DNA of 64,000 nt from Daedaleopsis sinensis. Taxonomy: Eukaryota > Basidiomycota > Agaricomycetes > Polyporales > Polyporaceae. Positions 22,738 through 34,970 of the stretch are shown piece by piece. The translations under genes and the position numbers were made by a program. Below the pieces are notes generated by a model, which was given only the letters and a program-made list of their open reading frames with translations, did not search any database and was not told where the DNA came from. The DNA lies in the NCBI GenBank assembly GCA_033807695.1, contig CM066307.1, positions 3,782,001 to 3,846,000 on the forward strand, written 5' to 3'. Positions within the stretch are counted from its first letter, which is position 1. Every line of letters starts with the position of its first letter.

Positions 22738-25700
22738 GTCGAGGTGGAGTGATGACGGAGGTCGACAATGGAGGAGGAAGAATAACGGAGGTCAAGAATG
22801 CGGATTGTGGAAGCGACTCATTCGCTGTCGCGGACGAGGGGTACGGGGATGGGTTGTACGTCTGACAACGCAGAGGCTTTTCTACCGGACGCGGCGTCCC
22901 AAGCAGCCGGACAATTTGCTGGGTCGGAGTCTAAACCTTAAAGCAAGCGACAACAGGGCGACAACAACGCGGTCGCGAGCTTCAACAAAGCGCACGTGAC
23001 CGGGCGCTAAGCCCCCGAAAGTTTCATGCAGGTTGCTTGTGACATGCTGGTGACACCGTCACGGAGGAGTTTGCGCTTGTTTGGCAAAAGCCTCTGAATC
23101 TAACAAGAACAAAGTGTGGAGTCAGCGCGGCCGTCGAGCTCGTCGTCGGAGTCGTCGAGGTCGTCTGTGACGTATATGCAGGCCTCTGCTCACCGCTTGA
23201 AAATACTTGGAGGTCTATCCATTGATTCTAGGACGTTAAGCGGTTGCTGGTATATCTCAAAAGTCGTCCGAAAATTTGGATCTCGAGGCTGGGTTGGGCG
23301 GAGGTTGGGTGTGTCGAGGCTACTCACCTGGGGCGAATTGGTACGACCGTGTCATCTCAAACACATTCTTACGCGCATATGCAAGAAGACCAGAGCGTAT
23401 GCGTCCGTCGAGTCGTGTGCAGGAGTGCCAGAGTTCATTCAATCGTAAAACATCGCGCAGACATGATGAGATTGTTGTAACGAGATACAATTGAGTCCTG
23501 AGGTTTGAGGAGAGACATGGGAGTCGTGAGGCATGTTGAGGTTGCCAGGAGTGAGGACGATGAGGACGAGGCAGAATTGCAGATGAAGGTAGAAAACAAG
23601 AGCGGTTGAATCTGAGACAGCCAATCATCGTACGAGCTCCCCGGGGACCATTCTCATTCCATCCCTTCCTCCTGACTCTCCCTCCACGCCTTTCCCCTCC
23701 CCCGAAGTCCTGCTGACGGTCATGTTATATCCCAATCATCGTTTTGCGCTCTCTTCTGTGGTTTTTGCTCGACCGTGACGCCGTGTCCGTTTCTCTGTCA
23801 CCAACGCTGCAGGTCCTGACTCCGACTTGACCTTCCGAAGGGACAACAACTCACACGTTCTCGTCTGTCTCGTCCGACTTGGAGCAAAACTGTCCACGAG
23901 AGCATGTGCTCTCTAACAAGTGTGTCACTCGGGTACTAGGAGGGAATTGCAGGTAAGTGTGTTATGTTTCATCGCTGTCCGGACGAACTCGTACCTCCAA
24001 CCTCCAACCCTACCGAAGATATCTCCCTGGATACATTCGAGAAGGTGCACGACGCAGTCACTGTCCCACCGGGGCGGGGAAGGACCATGTAGTTTCGTCT
24101 CGGACTTGTATCTCTCTCTTCTGAGGTTCTGAGTCGAGGGCGGTGGTCGGTTGATGTGGCAAGTCTGGTTGCTAGTATCTGGTCTAGCCATGGCGCCCTC
24201 GGGTTTCCTGCAAAGGGTTCTACAACTCGACACGCTTTGCTGGTCTGTACCCCAGCTTCGGCCACCCACCTAGACATCGCGAGGCGGGCGGTGACGACCG
24301 TCCATACGACCCTAGCTCCGAAACTCGCTCTGGGGTATCTGTGCTGCTTGGGGGTTTGGAACACATCCGCGAGTCCGCTACGCCATGGATTTTGACAATG
24401 TTCGTATGTATTGCTCCCTGCGGAGGTCTTTTATAGCAACCCGACGGGCGCTGACGGCGGAGACTTGCAACCCTCAGGCAAGAAACGCGACGCTACTCGA
24501 CCCCCTCCAGGACCTCCGCGGCATCATGCAACGTCGGTGTAGTCTCGTACCCAGCCGTCGTGGCCACCGTCTCTGCCCGGTCCAGAAAAGGTAGCAGAAG
24601 GAGAACCGAGAAAGAGACAGACACAGGTCCATTCTCGTTCTCTCCCCTTGCCTCTTATGGACCGGCCCGAATCGGCTGGGTACGAGACTAACGTCGGTGA
24701 GCTCTGGTCTGGGAGACTCCGAGTCTTCCGCTTCGAGACGATCCTACAGCATACAGTCGACCCAATCAACATCCAGTCACGTGAATGAAGTAGGAACGCG
24801 TCGTCTTTTGCAGTTGGTTGCCTCGCATTCGGGGACTCGTCAAGAGTCGACGCGACGACAACTAATACTATGGAACATGGCCGCATCCCGTTAGTTGGAG
24901 TATGGTGCGAACAGCGGGGTACCTCCCTTGAGTGTTCTAAGTCCGGCGTTGGGGCCTTCCGTCGCGTAGGTGTCGGTGAACGTTTGGTCTTGTGGTTTCA
25001 AAACGCTGATCACCCTGCACAGAAGCATCAGCGATTAGCGCATCACACTGGTCTAGTATGACTGCTATGGTATATGTATGCATATACTCACCTTTCAGGT
25101 GTCCTAATCGACCAGGTTCCTCCTCAATCAGATAGAGGTGTCCACCATTTACCTGCGGAATTGCAAATAGTGGTGCGTTTACGTCTCTTGAGCGCGGAGA
25201 ACATATCCGTACTGGGCTGTCGCATCGCGTTCGAGGACCGGAAGTACTCCCAGTACACGCACGGTGATCTGTGAGCCCCAATGGTTAGCAAGATATGTGG
25301 ACCTATCAGTAAGAGAAATACTCTACGGCGGAGTGTCGTGCACAGTTCTGGTTTTAGCAGTGAGGTGCTTGTTAGCTCGGACCTGGTTGATCTCGGTAAG
25401 AGGATCTTAAGAACGAACCAATCACGGTTGAAACCTTTGACAGCATACCCCTACTCTGGTCAGTTCTCGTTCATCGTGACATCGGGACAGCTAAAGCTCA
25501 CCTAGTCGTTCAATATTCAATGTCTTTGCGGCAGAACATGGTCGAGCGGACGGTGAAGTGTTGCCTACAGTTGATCGGGCGCGGCTTTGGATGGCGTGGT
25601 CGGTAAAAGGTGAACATCCACGTGCCTCGCAGCGCCAGACGAGTGGCGAAGAGACAAAGGAGCTTTGACGCCTCTCGACCGTCGTCTATCTATACCATCC

Positions 25701-25898
25701 CAAACCACCACTTTCGCCCTTTGATTCTACCGTCATTAGCACCCCCTTCTTTTCACTCACCTATAATTCTACTCGAGCGAAATCGCTCGCGCTGTCATAG
25801 CCGTGCCGGGCACGCTTGTCTACCGTAACCAGCTCGCGCTCTGTCTGTCCCCGTCCAGCCTCGTCGGCCACAGCGACCATGTCTGGCCCATCCACAAC
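22738..25898. other. About 3.2 kb without a firm gene
   Basis: Two stretches look weakly coding. On the plus strand, 23962 to about 24393 could be spliced into a short protein: a 40-residue acidic segment beginning MFHRCPDEL, then an open stretch from about 24168. On the minus strand, about 25080-25280 encodes a segment ending LIEEEPGRLGHLK before a GTGAGT donor. Neither could be completed with a start and stop, and neither has a known domain. TCG-rich repeats occur near 23125-23165. Confidence 0.3.
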
Positions 25899-27751
25899 AT
25901 GGCCCCCAGAGCCATAGTGAGTACTTCCTCCGCTGCCCGCCGTCCATTCCCCGTTCGCCGCTCTAACCAGCGGCCGCCCACCAGCACTCGTCCTCTCTTC
26001 CCCCCGGCACTGCACCGTCTGCTGAAGAGGAAGAGCGACGAGCGGGACGAGAATGACGAGACCCCCGACGTCCCGGCAGCCAAGTATAGGTGCCCCCGCC
26101 CGAGCCCGTCGCCTCCAAACCTAAACATGGAATATGTCGAGCCGCCCCCACCGGTTCCCCGTAGTGAGTGCTCGAGTCTCGACCATCGGGTATATCGTTT
26201 CCGTGTACTGATCCATATCTCGTCGCGGTAGAGCGGACTGGCAAGGGCTGGCGGGATATCGAAAGAGAGCAGAAGGAGTGCCAGGAGAAGGAGAGAAGAG
26301 CACGGATCGCTGAAGGTGAGTCGTTGTTCACCCTTACCTACTCCTCGCCAGTGCGGTTGTCTGACGGTTGGGTTTGCTGAACAGCAATCGCTCAGGGAGC
26401 AGATCCGATGGTCGTCGACCCGCCTCCCAAACCCAGTCTTCTCGGTACGTCCTCGTCGTTATGCATGTTCGTGTACTCAACTGAGCACTTGGCTCTGCGC
26501 TTTATAGCGTATGTCGGGAAGCAGATAGCTGCGAGGAGTCGGTTGCTCCAGCAACAACAAGCGCAAGCGCATGCCAAGGCTCAAGCTGCGGCCGGTCGTC
26601 CGGTCCCGGTAGCTCAAGCTCACCAACAAGTCTGTGCCCAACAGTCAGCTCAAGGCCCGTCGCACACGCACAGTCAAGCGTTAACCAAAGCCCAAGCCGA
26701 CGCACTCGCGATGCCCCCTCCCCCACTTCCTGCCCCGCAGGCACGAGCCCCGCCGACGGCGACGGCCCCTCGTCCCCAGCCCGCTTCCCGACCCTGGCCC
26801 CCATACGACCACGACTTCGACAAGGAACGCTACGACGCGCTGCGGCGCAAGAAGCTCGCGGCGTTGCCGTGCAAGCCGGGCGACATGCTGAACATGCGTC
26901 CGTGGACGTCCCCGGGGCCGTCGCCCCTCCGCCAGTCGGTCGTCGCGCGGCCCGACGGGTCGTTCTCATTCCCTCTTCCCGAGCCTGAGGACCAGATCAT
27001 GGTCGACGACTTCGCCCCCTGGGCGACTGCTGCTGCGCCGGCCTACCTCCCAACGGCGGGCCACACGCACCGCCCTACGTGCATCCAACCCCCCGCGGCC
27101 CTCCCCCGGGCCCACATGCTGAAGGTGCACAAGATAGAGCGGCTGAACGTCCCGATACCCCCTCTCCGCCCGCAGTTGCTCTTCCGGCTCGCGCTCAACT
27201 GGCTCTGCTTCGACGCGACCCCCGCGCAGATCCCGCCCGCGCAGTACGCGTTCTTCAACCGCATCTGGGCGGACGTCGTCAAGACCGGGCCCCCGATCTA
27301 CTGGTACCTGAACCCGCAGCCGCCGCGGCCCCTACGCGGGACCCCGGGAACGCGTGCGGGCCTCCCGCCATATGCCAGTCCATCATCTGCGCCTCCCCCT
27401 AGGACCGACGAGCAGCAGAGCCGCCACGACCTGTATGCGCGGACGGGCCGCCTCCTCACCGCAGCGGAGAAGAGCGAGCGGGCGGGCACGGCGTTCCACG
27501 AGCTCAAGTACGAGGTCGTCGGGAGCAGGGCTTTTCGGGACCCGCCCGCGGACTCCAACTTCTCGTCGTGGAGGCGGTTCCGGGACCAGTTCCAGCGGGA
27601 GATGGTGCTGCACGGGCAGCGGGTGACGGTGCGCCCGGCCGAGAAGTCGCTCGTGCGCTGGATGATGGCGGGCATGAAGCTGCGCACTAAGTTGAAGGGC
27701 CGGCAGCTGGCTGCTGAGGCGCAGATGGCGGCGGCGGCGGGTATGGCGTGA
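25899..27751 (+). CDS. Hypothetical 550-aa protein, Ala/Gln/Pro-rich
   Basis: Four exons (25899-26163, 26232-26315, 26385-26444, 26508-27751) give 550 aa, all in frame. The N-terminus has a basic then acidic block (LLKRKSDERDENDETPD). Exon 2 encodes a short charged helix (DIEREQKECQEKERRARIAE). Then follow a Gln/Ala-rich stretch (LLQQQQAQAHAKAQ) and a long Pro-rich linker. The C-terminal 200 residues look folded, with aromatic and basic residues (LFRLALNWLCFDATP, FSSWRRFRDQFQREM). The last exon is very GC-rich. The layout suggests a nuclear protein with a C-terminal domain, but I do not recognise the family. Confidence 0.68.
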
Positions 27752-28197
27752 AGCGCAAGCTCAAGGACGGACGGTAGGACTTGCAGGACGTCGGTGAGAG
27801 GGGGTTGTACGAGTTCGAATTCGCAGGAGTTGGGGTATGCTACATGTAGCTGCGCCCGTCTACTGGGCTTGACGAGAATGGCTTCATGTTGCACTCTTGT
27901 GTGTACTATCAGTCTTGAATGGACGCGAATGCGACGTGGATTGCCAATTGCTGTCGTACCGTCGCGGTACACTCGTTATTGGATTGGAGTTCGGAAGATA
28001 CTCGTATTCGGTACGCGGAACATGATACAGGATTGTGATATAGTATTGGATGATAGTGGGATGTTGTACGTTGGATGAGAGGAAAGACTGCCCATGGGAG
28101 TTTAGAAATAGCACGGAGTAGCACAAGACTGGGAAAACAGACACGGAGTGACAAGTTACAACATAAGTACACAGATTAGATCGTTTGCTCCTCCGCC
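27752..28197. other. Intergenic between facing 3' ends
   Basis: About 450 nt, AT-richer than the flanking exons. No gene seen. Confidence 0.4.
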
Positions 28198-28889
28198 TCA
28201 GTACGGCGTGTAACGATGGCGACGAGACACATTGGCTTCCCGGGCACCAGTATCGTAGCGTGTGCCGAAGACTCCGCGACTGTTGTTGTAGGACCGCTGG
28301 TCCACGTCCATGTCATCTGATCCCTGTAGAGACAGGGTCGGGAACTGGTGCACGATGTCGTCGAGGTCCTCGACGTATGACTTCACGGGATGGCCCCTCG
28401 GGGACGCTCCGACGCGATGAAGGCGGCCTTGGGACGTCGCCGGTGGTTCCACTACCACGTTGTATGTTGGCTCATGAACTGCGCGGCTAGAAGCAACGAT
28501 TAGTTACGCGCTAGTGGCCGAAGTGAAGAGAGTACATACCAGTTGTAGCGATCCTGCTTGTCTTCCGCAATCAGGTCTGACAGACGACCGTGCTTCGGCT
28601 TGTGGCCCGAAACATAGGTGTGCGCCCCAAGTTCTCCGTCTTCTTTGACGCGAGCAAAGCTGACCCGCTTTTGCGTCCGCTTTGCAATGGTCGGCTTGTA
28701 AACAGCAAATGCCATTCCCAGCATGGGATCGTCGTTCTCATCTGAAGGCCGGCGCCGGAGGATGGATCGCGGCTTGACCTGTCCCTTTTGCAGGCTTGAG
28801 CGTCGGCGGACGTACTGCTCGCACGGGCTGGCGACTACGAGCACGAGCTTGTGAGACCTGAAGGGGAGGAGGGGCAGGGGGAGTAGCAT
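28198..28889 (-). CDS. Hypothetical protein; 5' end uncertain
   Basis: Two exons (28889-28540 and 28486-28198) give 212 aa, with the intron junction falling inside a Cys codon. The C-terminal exons are convincing: a basic segment (KRTQKRVSFARVKEDG), then HTYVSGHKPKHGRLSDLI, then a tail with DLDDIVHQFPTLSLQG and DDMDVDQ. The start is provisional. The ATG at 28889 is in frame but is followed by a Leu/Pro-rich stretch that also looks like a polypyrimidine acceptor (CCCCTTCAG near 28862). An upstream exon beginning at 28971 or at 29154 is likely, but the phases I tried did not fit. No domain is recognised. Confidence 0.5.
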
Positions 28890-29929
28890 GGGACGTACGT
28901 AGTTGGAGCTCTTCGACGCTCGCGCGCCGGCTCGGCGTTGTCGGCGAGCTTACATTCATTGGGTGCGCCATGGTTGGCCTGAGAGGCTCCCTGGAGCCAC
29001 CTATAAGAGATACAGTCGTGAGGAACGTATCCCCTATCAACAGTGTAGTAGCGTACCCGCAGAATGAAACTGCACACTCTCGGTGGTTGACTTGTCGGTG
29101 GTAATCTTCTCCAGATACCCATTGTGATGCGCTAACCAGCGCATCCTTCAGCACGAGTGCTCTGGTAGTGGTGTAAGATGATGACTATTTGCACATACCG
29201 TTCTCGTGATGAAACCTGGTACTAATGCTCCTGATAGGCACCGGGTTCTCGTTTGAAAGACGTGATGGGATGGATAGCAACGAAGAGAATCTGACGGGTT
29301 GACCCGCTGAAGATGTTGTGGAAGAGGGTTGGTATGCCATTGAATCTTTTTAGTAGCTTTGGAACCTTTGAAAGGCTCGAAAATGTCGGGATACAAGAGT
29401 AAGGGTGCAGGCCAAGGCGGGGAGTGGTGGCTGAGAGCAAACGATGGTTTGGGCGCCCGGCCTTCGATCCGCCTCCCACCCATTAGGCGGTCGCAAGTTT
29501 CCGACCCCGACTTACTAATCCTTCATACCTACCCCGCCTTGGAGTCTCAGGCAGTCCGACCATGAATTCTCAGGCAGTCTGACCATACGAGTAGATTCAG
29601 CTTCGTATGCACTTGTTAGAACCGAGAGTGAAGAATAAACAGAAGGGAAATATCAATTCCCTTAACCATGGCTGACTTCACACTCCTCGACCGTCGAATG
29701 TACTTCTTCAGAGTGTCAACCTCGACTCAATAAGTTTACTGCGTTAACATCTGGTATATGTGGAGCTCTGAACATTGTTGGGCGTGGTCCGGAGCCACTC
29801 ATACATTGGCAGTCGTCGATACTAATACATGCAGAAGCATACCTTGCGCCGTCCACACCAAAATGCAACCCTTCCCGTTTATGGCGAACTGTAACTCAGA
29901 CATCAGGCATGTATCCTTCCAGCGCCGCA
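28890..29929. other. Probable 5' exons, then intergenic
   Basis: Minus-strand open segments at 28900-28971 and 29060-29154 are bounded by good splice signals and may be 5' exons of the gene ending at 28198. A small inverted repeat (GATGCGCT / AGCGCATC) lies at 29126-29145. From 29155 to 29929 nothing is supported. Confidence 0.35.
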
Positions 29930-30738
29930 CTAGTACCGCAATTGGTTGAAGACAGTGCCACTTAGGCCGAATTGACGAGATACGGCTCGGACACGCCGCA
30001 CTTTCCCCGTAAACCCATTGGTATCGACTTGGTTTCTGCAAGACCAAGCGGATATGTCAGTGAGAGTAGTATGAATAATGTATGTGCATTAGCTTACGGT
30101 CGGTTCTCCTCATTGCCGCGCAGAGCGCGAGGCAGACGAGGTGATGCACCTCGAGGGTTAAGGATGGGTAGAGGAGTGGATGAACTTGAAGATGGAGTTT
30201 TCTTCTTCGCAACAGTGACCAGCTGACCGTACTCCGGGATCGGCGCGAGTACCCTTGGAGCGAGAGAAGAGGGACGGGTAGGGACGTAACCACGAGCATA
30301 CTTCTTCCGCCGGATTGGTTGAGAGTGGTCGACATCTGTGCTCCGTGAACGTGATACGGGAGCTGTTGATAGAGTGAATGAGGATGGCGGAGTAGCTGAT
30401 ACTGATTCAGGAGATGTGGCTGGTTGTATCTGGATGTCGTCTTCGTCGGGGATCTCGGGAATTTCGTCGAGGGGAGGCGTAGTCTCGACGGGGTCCTTGG
30501 GTGCAATGATCGAAGGTGGGGTAGTGCAAGAAGTGAGGAGCTGAGCTCTCATTATCTCTTCGTGGGCTTGTCCGAACGATGTAGACGGTGTTCTGAAGTT
30601 TGTTCCTTGAGCACGGTTCCGGACTCGTGAGCCACGACAGCTGACTTGTCTGGTCGAGACTAGTAGATTTTTACTCGTCAGAGAGTGTTAAAAAGTATTA
30701 CAAGTAGACTCACCTGCTGAGATCGAAATAGCGTACAT
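29930..30738 (-). CDS. Hypothetical Ser/Pro/Thr-rich protein
   Basis: Three exons (30738-30714, 30659-30098, 30035-29930) give 230 aa in frame. The first exon is only 25 nt (8 codons). The protein is rich in Ser, Pro and Thr with an acidic patch (DEIPEIPDEDDIQIQP) and a basic RRKKYARGYVP motif; the last exon is basic (GKVRRVRAVSRQF). It looks intrinsically disordered. No known domain. It is one of several similar-sized minus-strand orphan genes in a row. Confidence 0.55.
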
Positions 30739-31436
30739 TGTGGTTGTGTGAATGTTTGTAGAGAAGTCTCGTACAATGGCGTGGTGTAATGGGTCGGTCT
30801 CGTGTGGGAATGGGTATGTTAGGCAGGTTCAAAAAGTACAGCTAGTAGCCATAAGATAGAGTGGTGGTGAGCTATACTCCATGAGTGTGCGGGAGGAGAG
30901 CAAAGACAGGAAGGCAGCCGAAAGAGCGAGCGCAAGTTGATCAGCGTAGTCACGTGCTACGTGAATTGAACAAAGACTCAGACGCGTGTCGACCTTATCC
31001 AACCGGCCTACAAGAGGCTACGGTACAGATTATTGTTAGTTAAAGCTTACTATTCTACACGGCTACTTTTACTGTTTGCCCGGTTAACATGTGATGGTCT
31101 GATGTATAACTTCGTAATTTAGTCGGGATGAGTATGACATTCGAATGGTTAGGCCATCACGCGTGCGCTCAGTCGTCGTAGCTATCCTTATTTGAGCCCA
31201 TAGGAGCTTATGAGTAGTAAGTAGAATACCCATGTCTACCGTGCTGGGAAGGCCATTCTTTGAGCCTGATAGACGCTTTCCAATACCACCTCCACCATTT
31301 TGACAATATCCATGACGGGCAAAGGGTGCATGAAGCATCGCAGTTACATCTACGACATAAGTACAGGATTCAAGACTGTAACAAAGCAAAATTGAGGGGT
31401 TAAGTATGTGCATCAGGATGCGCCAGTATTGCTACC
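30739..31436. other. Intergenic
   Basis: About 700 nt upstream of the gene at 29930-30738 and downstream of the gene at 31437. No gene seen. Confidence 0.4.
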
Positions 31437-32650
31437 CTACATACTTGCGTTACCCACAGACAAGACCACCTGTGAGCCTGAAAGTTCAGAAACGGTTCGG
31501 ACTTGCTTTCCGCATCTCATGTTCAGCTGAGCTCTCAGCTGAGCTAGAGTAGCTTGTGCAGAGTCCTTGCGAGAGCTGGCGACACAGCTCAAAGTGCCAT
31601 CTTCGACTACGCCTGCAAAGCCCACAGGGGGTTTAGTCACCTTGAGACGCTTGGGCTTCGGTGAGAAAACAGGCTCTGCTTTTACGCGGACACAAATCTC
31701 GTTGATGCTAGATAATCCTAGGAATGAGTCGGGTTAATAGGGACACATAAAGAAATACTTACGCTTTCTCGCAGCGGTACGCAGTGAGCTCACGGCCGAG
31801 GGATTGAGTTGGCACGTTGATAGCAGATAGCCCTTGGGACGAGGTCGAAGAAAGCTTCACGTTCTCGGACCGCCTTTGGAGTAGTGCTTTCACTGCCGCA
31901 TACTCCCATGGCTGTAACCCGGAAGGTATGCTCGACTGTGATCGTGATACGGCGACGGGAGCAGCTCCATATTCAAAAGTTGCTGAAACCGGAGAGTGAG
32001 AATGTATGTCGAAGAGTGGATGAGATATGTAGCAGTCGCCGCAGAATGCTCACCCTGGGGAGTAGTTTGATACATCGCAGTGACTCCGGTAGCCCCATCA
32101 CTGTCACCATCAGCTTGAGTATGCTCCCTCTCTACGGGCGGTTTACTTTGAGGAGAATGCGAAGAAGTAAAGCCAGGTCCAGGTGTATTCGCCTCGACTT
32201 TGACGTCTGAAAGCCAGCTTGTCAGATGGAAAATTTGAAAGTGTATGCTTTTCAATGTCACCATCTCCATTGAGCTTCCCTTCGTCACCGTCGCCTTCGT
32301 CGTCGTACTCGACTACACGCCAGACTTACAATGCGTTGCTTATTAGCGTTGCGTCTGCCATGAACTGCTGGTACTCACTTATGGTAATTGTCTCATCTTC
32401 GCGACGCGAGAGATCCACAACATTCCCTTTGTTTACTGAGTCTAAGAATGCGAGTAAGCTAAAGGCCAGAAAAGAGGTAGACCATACTCATACCTGTCCA
32501 GAGAACGCGATGCAGGTGGTCCGCAATCTCCCAAAGACTAGCACGTCTCTCGAAAGGAAGCGGTCTTCCGAGTCCCTTGCAGACAACCGGAGCTGTCAGT
32601 ACTGGATTGGAGCATCCGCGGACCTGAAGAGAAGGACGACGAAGCGCCAT
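31437..32650 (-). CDS. Hypothetical protein, six exons
   Basis: Six exons (32650-32494, 32441-32379, 32312-32262, 32206-32054, 31982-31763, 31707-31437) give 304 aa with compatible phases throughout. The N-terminal 52 residues look folded (RASLWEIADHLHRVLW). The centre is acidic and disordered (EYDDEGDGDEG, then many Ser/Pro/Glu). The C-terminal part has a basic patch (SPKPKRLKVTKPP) and an Ala/Gln/Leu helix (ATLAQLRAQLNM). No family is recognised. The third and fourth exons rest on splice signals (branch CTAATAAG, donor GTGACA) and are less certain than the rest. Confidence 0.58.
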
Positions 32651-33225
32651 GGCGTGTGAGCGTAAAGGATGAGTTGACGGAGGATGAGTTGGAGGCTTTA
32701 TATGTCGTGTGCACCGCCGGAGTTCGTCATTAAAGGATAAGCGAGTGCACTAGTGTGACAATTACGGCGCCTCGTGGCTAGGTCCGTACACCGTTGTAGC
32801 GCTGGCCCTAAACGCTGTGGACTAGCTGGGTCAATGGTGGACGTACACTGGTCTGAATCGGTCGAGGATGCTTATAAACATGAAACATACTTGATCTGTA
32901 GCAAAATGCGTATACTTCGAGCAGTGTTCTCGCAAGTTGACCGTGAAATAGACGTAGAGGGCGCAGTACTACGCGTCCACGTCGAATTTGTGCTATAGAT
33001 CATTCTTGACGCTCTCAACTTCTCTCACAAGGCATTGTGCCAGTCATTGTTCGCATTCACGGATCTACTGATGCCCCGATTGAAACCCGTGTGAACAAAT
33101 ACAAATGCAGATCGTTGCGATACAAATGTATTCAACCTCAACTCAACCAAGACTGCAAAGGTCGATAACAATACATACTGCAGTACTCATACAAGCGCTA
33201 TCTACCCAACCTTGATCACGAAGAA
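32651..33225. other. Intergenic
   Basis: About 575 nt between two minus-strand genes. No coding signal is seen. Confidence 0.4.
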
Positions 33226-34970
33226 TCACCATGCATGAAGGTCTAGCCACTCATCGTAGCTCATCCACTTATCGCCTTGGACCTCATTGTCACCGTCGTC
33301 CGAGCCTGAACTAGACTCTTGCCCATCCTCCTGGACTTGGTCAGTGCAGTCCGTCTCCCCCTGAGCGAGTCTCTCGGAAATAACCTCCCTCTCCCAATCC
33401 TCCATTGCGAGGCACGCCTCCGACGACAACTCGAGGATATCGACATCCTCCATATCGTCCTCTCCGTCGTCGCACTCGTCTTCTAGTCCCTGTAGAAACG
33501 CGGGCACGTCCAAATCTGCAAGCGGTTGAGGCTTCTCCACGGACCCCTTGAGGACGTCCGTCGGGACTAGCTTATGCGTCGTCAGAGATTTGTTCTTCCA
33601 TTTTCCTGTGAGCTCCCACGCCTTGCTTGCGTGAGCCGTCCAGAACTTGACCGAGTCGCGACTTGCAAAGGCGGACACGATCTGGCCAGTCCGGGTTACA
33701 CGAAGCGTGTGGCGGACCGACGAGGACTCGGTGAATCGCTCATCCAGTGGCATCGTGCCCGGGATGCGGACGAGCACTGCAGTGCGAGATGAGGCGCCGC
33801 CGAGAAACACTTGACGGGTGCATTGCGCCTGCCTGCGAATGGAGAGCGACGGCCATTCGGCTTCCGCGATGTCGTACATGTATGATCCGACAGGCGCAAC
33901 AAGGGGAAGACGTCTTGTGCAAGGTGTCCCTGGGGTGTCAAGATGACTATCGCGGTGGTAGCCGGAAGGAGGTGTGAGTAGTTGTGGGCATTTTTGTCGA
34001 ATACTACAGGATCGAGAAGAAGTGAGCTTTTGCACTGGCTGTATGAGTGCATAAAGTTGTGTGAAGACGTACAGCTCTGCAGTTCGGAAATGAGATATTG
34101 CTCGCAAGCTACCCTTCGGAGATATTCTTGTTCTTGGAGTACTGGGCGTTATGCGCGTGGGCGGGGTGGACTCAGTCGCATGATTCGACGACGACGACAC
34201 ATCGGGAGATGTTGCAGGATGGATAAAAGTCGGAGTGCTGGTCATTGACGATAGTCGGGTGTCGGCAGAGCATCTCGCAAGTATGGATAACGCGAGGTAA
34301 GGTTGCGAGTCGACTCTACTCGAGTCTTTCAGGGAAAGTTCACTGGATACGTCGTCGGATAGGGAGGGATTTATGTGAGCGGCGAACGAGTCGTCGTCAT
34401 CGTAGCACCAGTCACGAGTACCGTGTGGCAAGGAAGTGCTACTCTCTTCGGAGCTGAGGGAGACTGTGAAGGACTACTGTGTCACGAGCAGTTGTAAACC
34501 ACTTGAGACTCCATGGACGCACCGGAACAAATGTTTCCACCGCCGCTCACACCAGTCGCACTCTCTGTGAGTATCTCCCAAGGCTTCGGAAGTCCTAATA
34601 GGACTGTGTGAGGATATTCATAAGATTGATGCAGGATGTGAACGCACCAGGGATGGTCGAAGTGTGGCATGAGTATATCGGTTGCGCTAGGGCCTCCTCT
34701 ACCATCTTGACCACAGCGTCAGGGTCTGGCAAATGGAGTGGCACGAGTGATGAGAACTGACTTCATCAGCAGCCATGGGCCAAACAACGAATAACACATA
34801 CATGGTTTAGCAGATCGGACGCGCTTCACGTCTCGACCGGATTCTTCTGCGACCATGTCGTCGCGCGATCTTTTGCGTGAGAAGTCTTGCGCCTGGCTTA
34901 ATAGGTACTCGAGAGGGACACCTTGAGGAGGAAAGGCTGGGAGAGCTGGAGAGAGACTGAGGGCTGCCAT
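33226..34970 (-). CDS. Hypothetical acidic protein, four exons
   Basis: Exons 34970-34802, 34725-34648, 34603-34523 and 34463-33226 join in frame to about 521 aa. The short 5' part and the long last exon are one gene: the third intron (GTGCGT...CACAG, 34522-34464) links them, and the last exon has no ATG at its beginning. The N-terminus carries KR-rich motifs (RKRSRDD, DVKRVR), likely nuclear signals. The middle is Ser/Thr-rich. A folded-looking region follows (SYMYDIAEAEWPS, TGQIVSAFASRDS, KFWTAHASKAWELTGKWK). The C-terminus is very acidic (DECDDGEDDMEDVD). No domain is recognised. A GTACGT donor at 34072 with a CAG at 34039 marks a possible 34-nt intron that would shift the frame. Confidence 0.6.

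Noticed and set aside
34482..34970. Separate small gene of 122 aa
   Set aside because: A 59-nt intron joins it in frame to the long downstream exon, which has no ATG of its own at its beginning.
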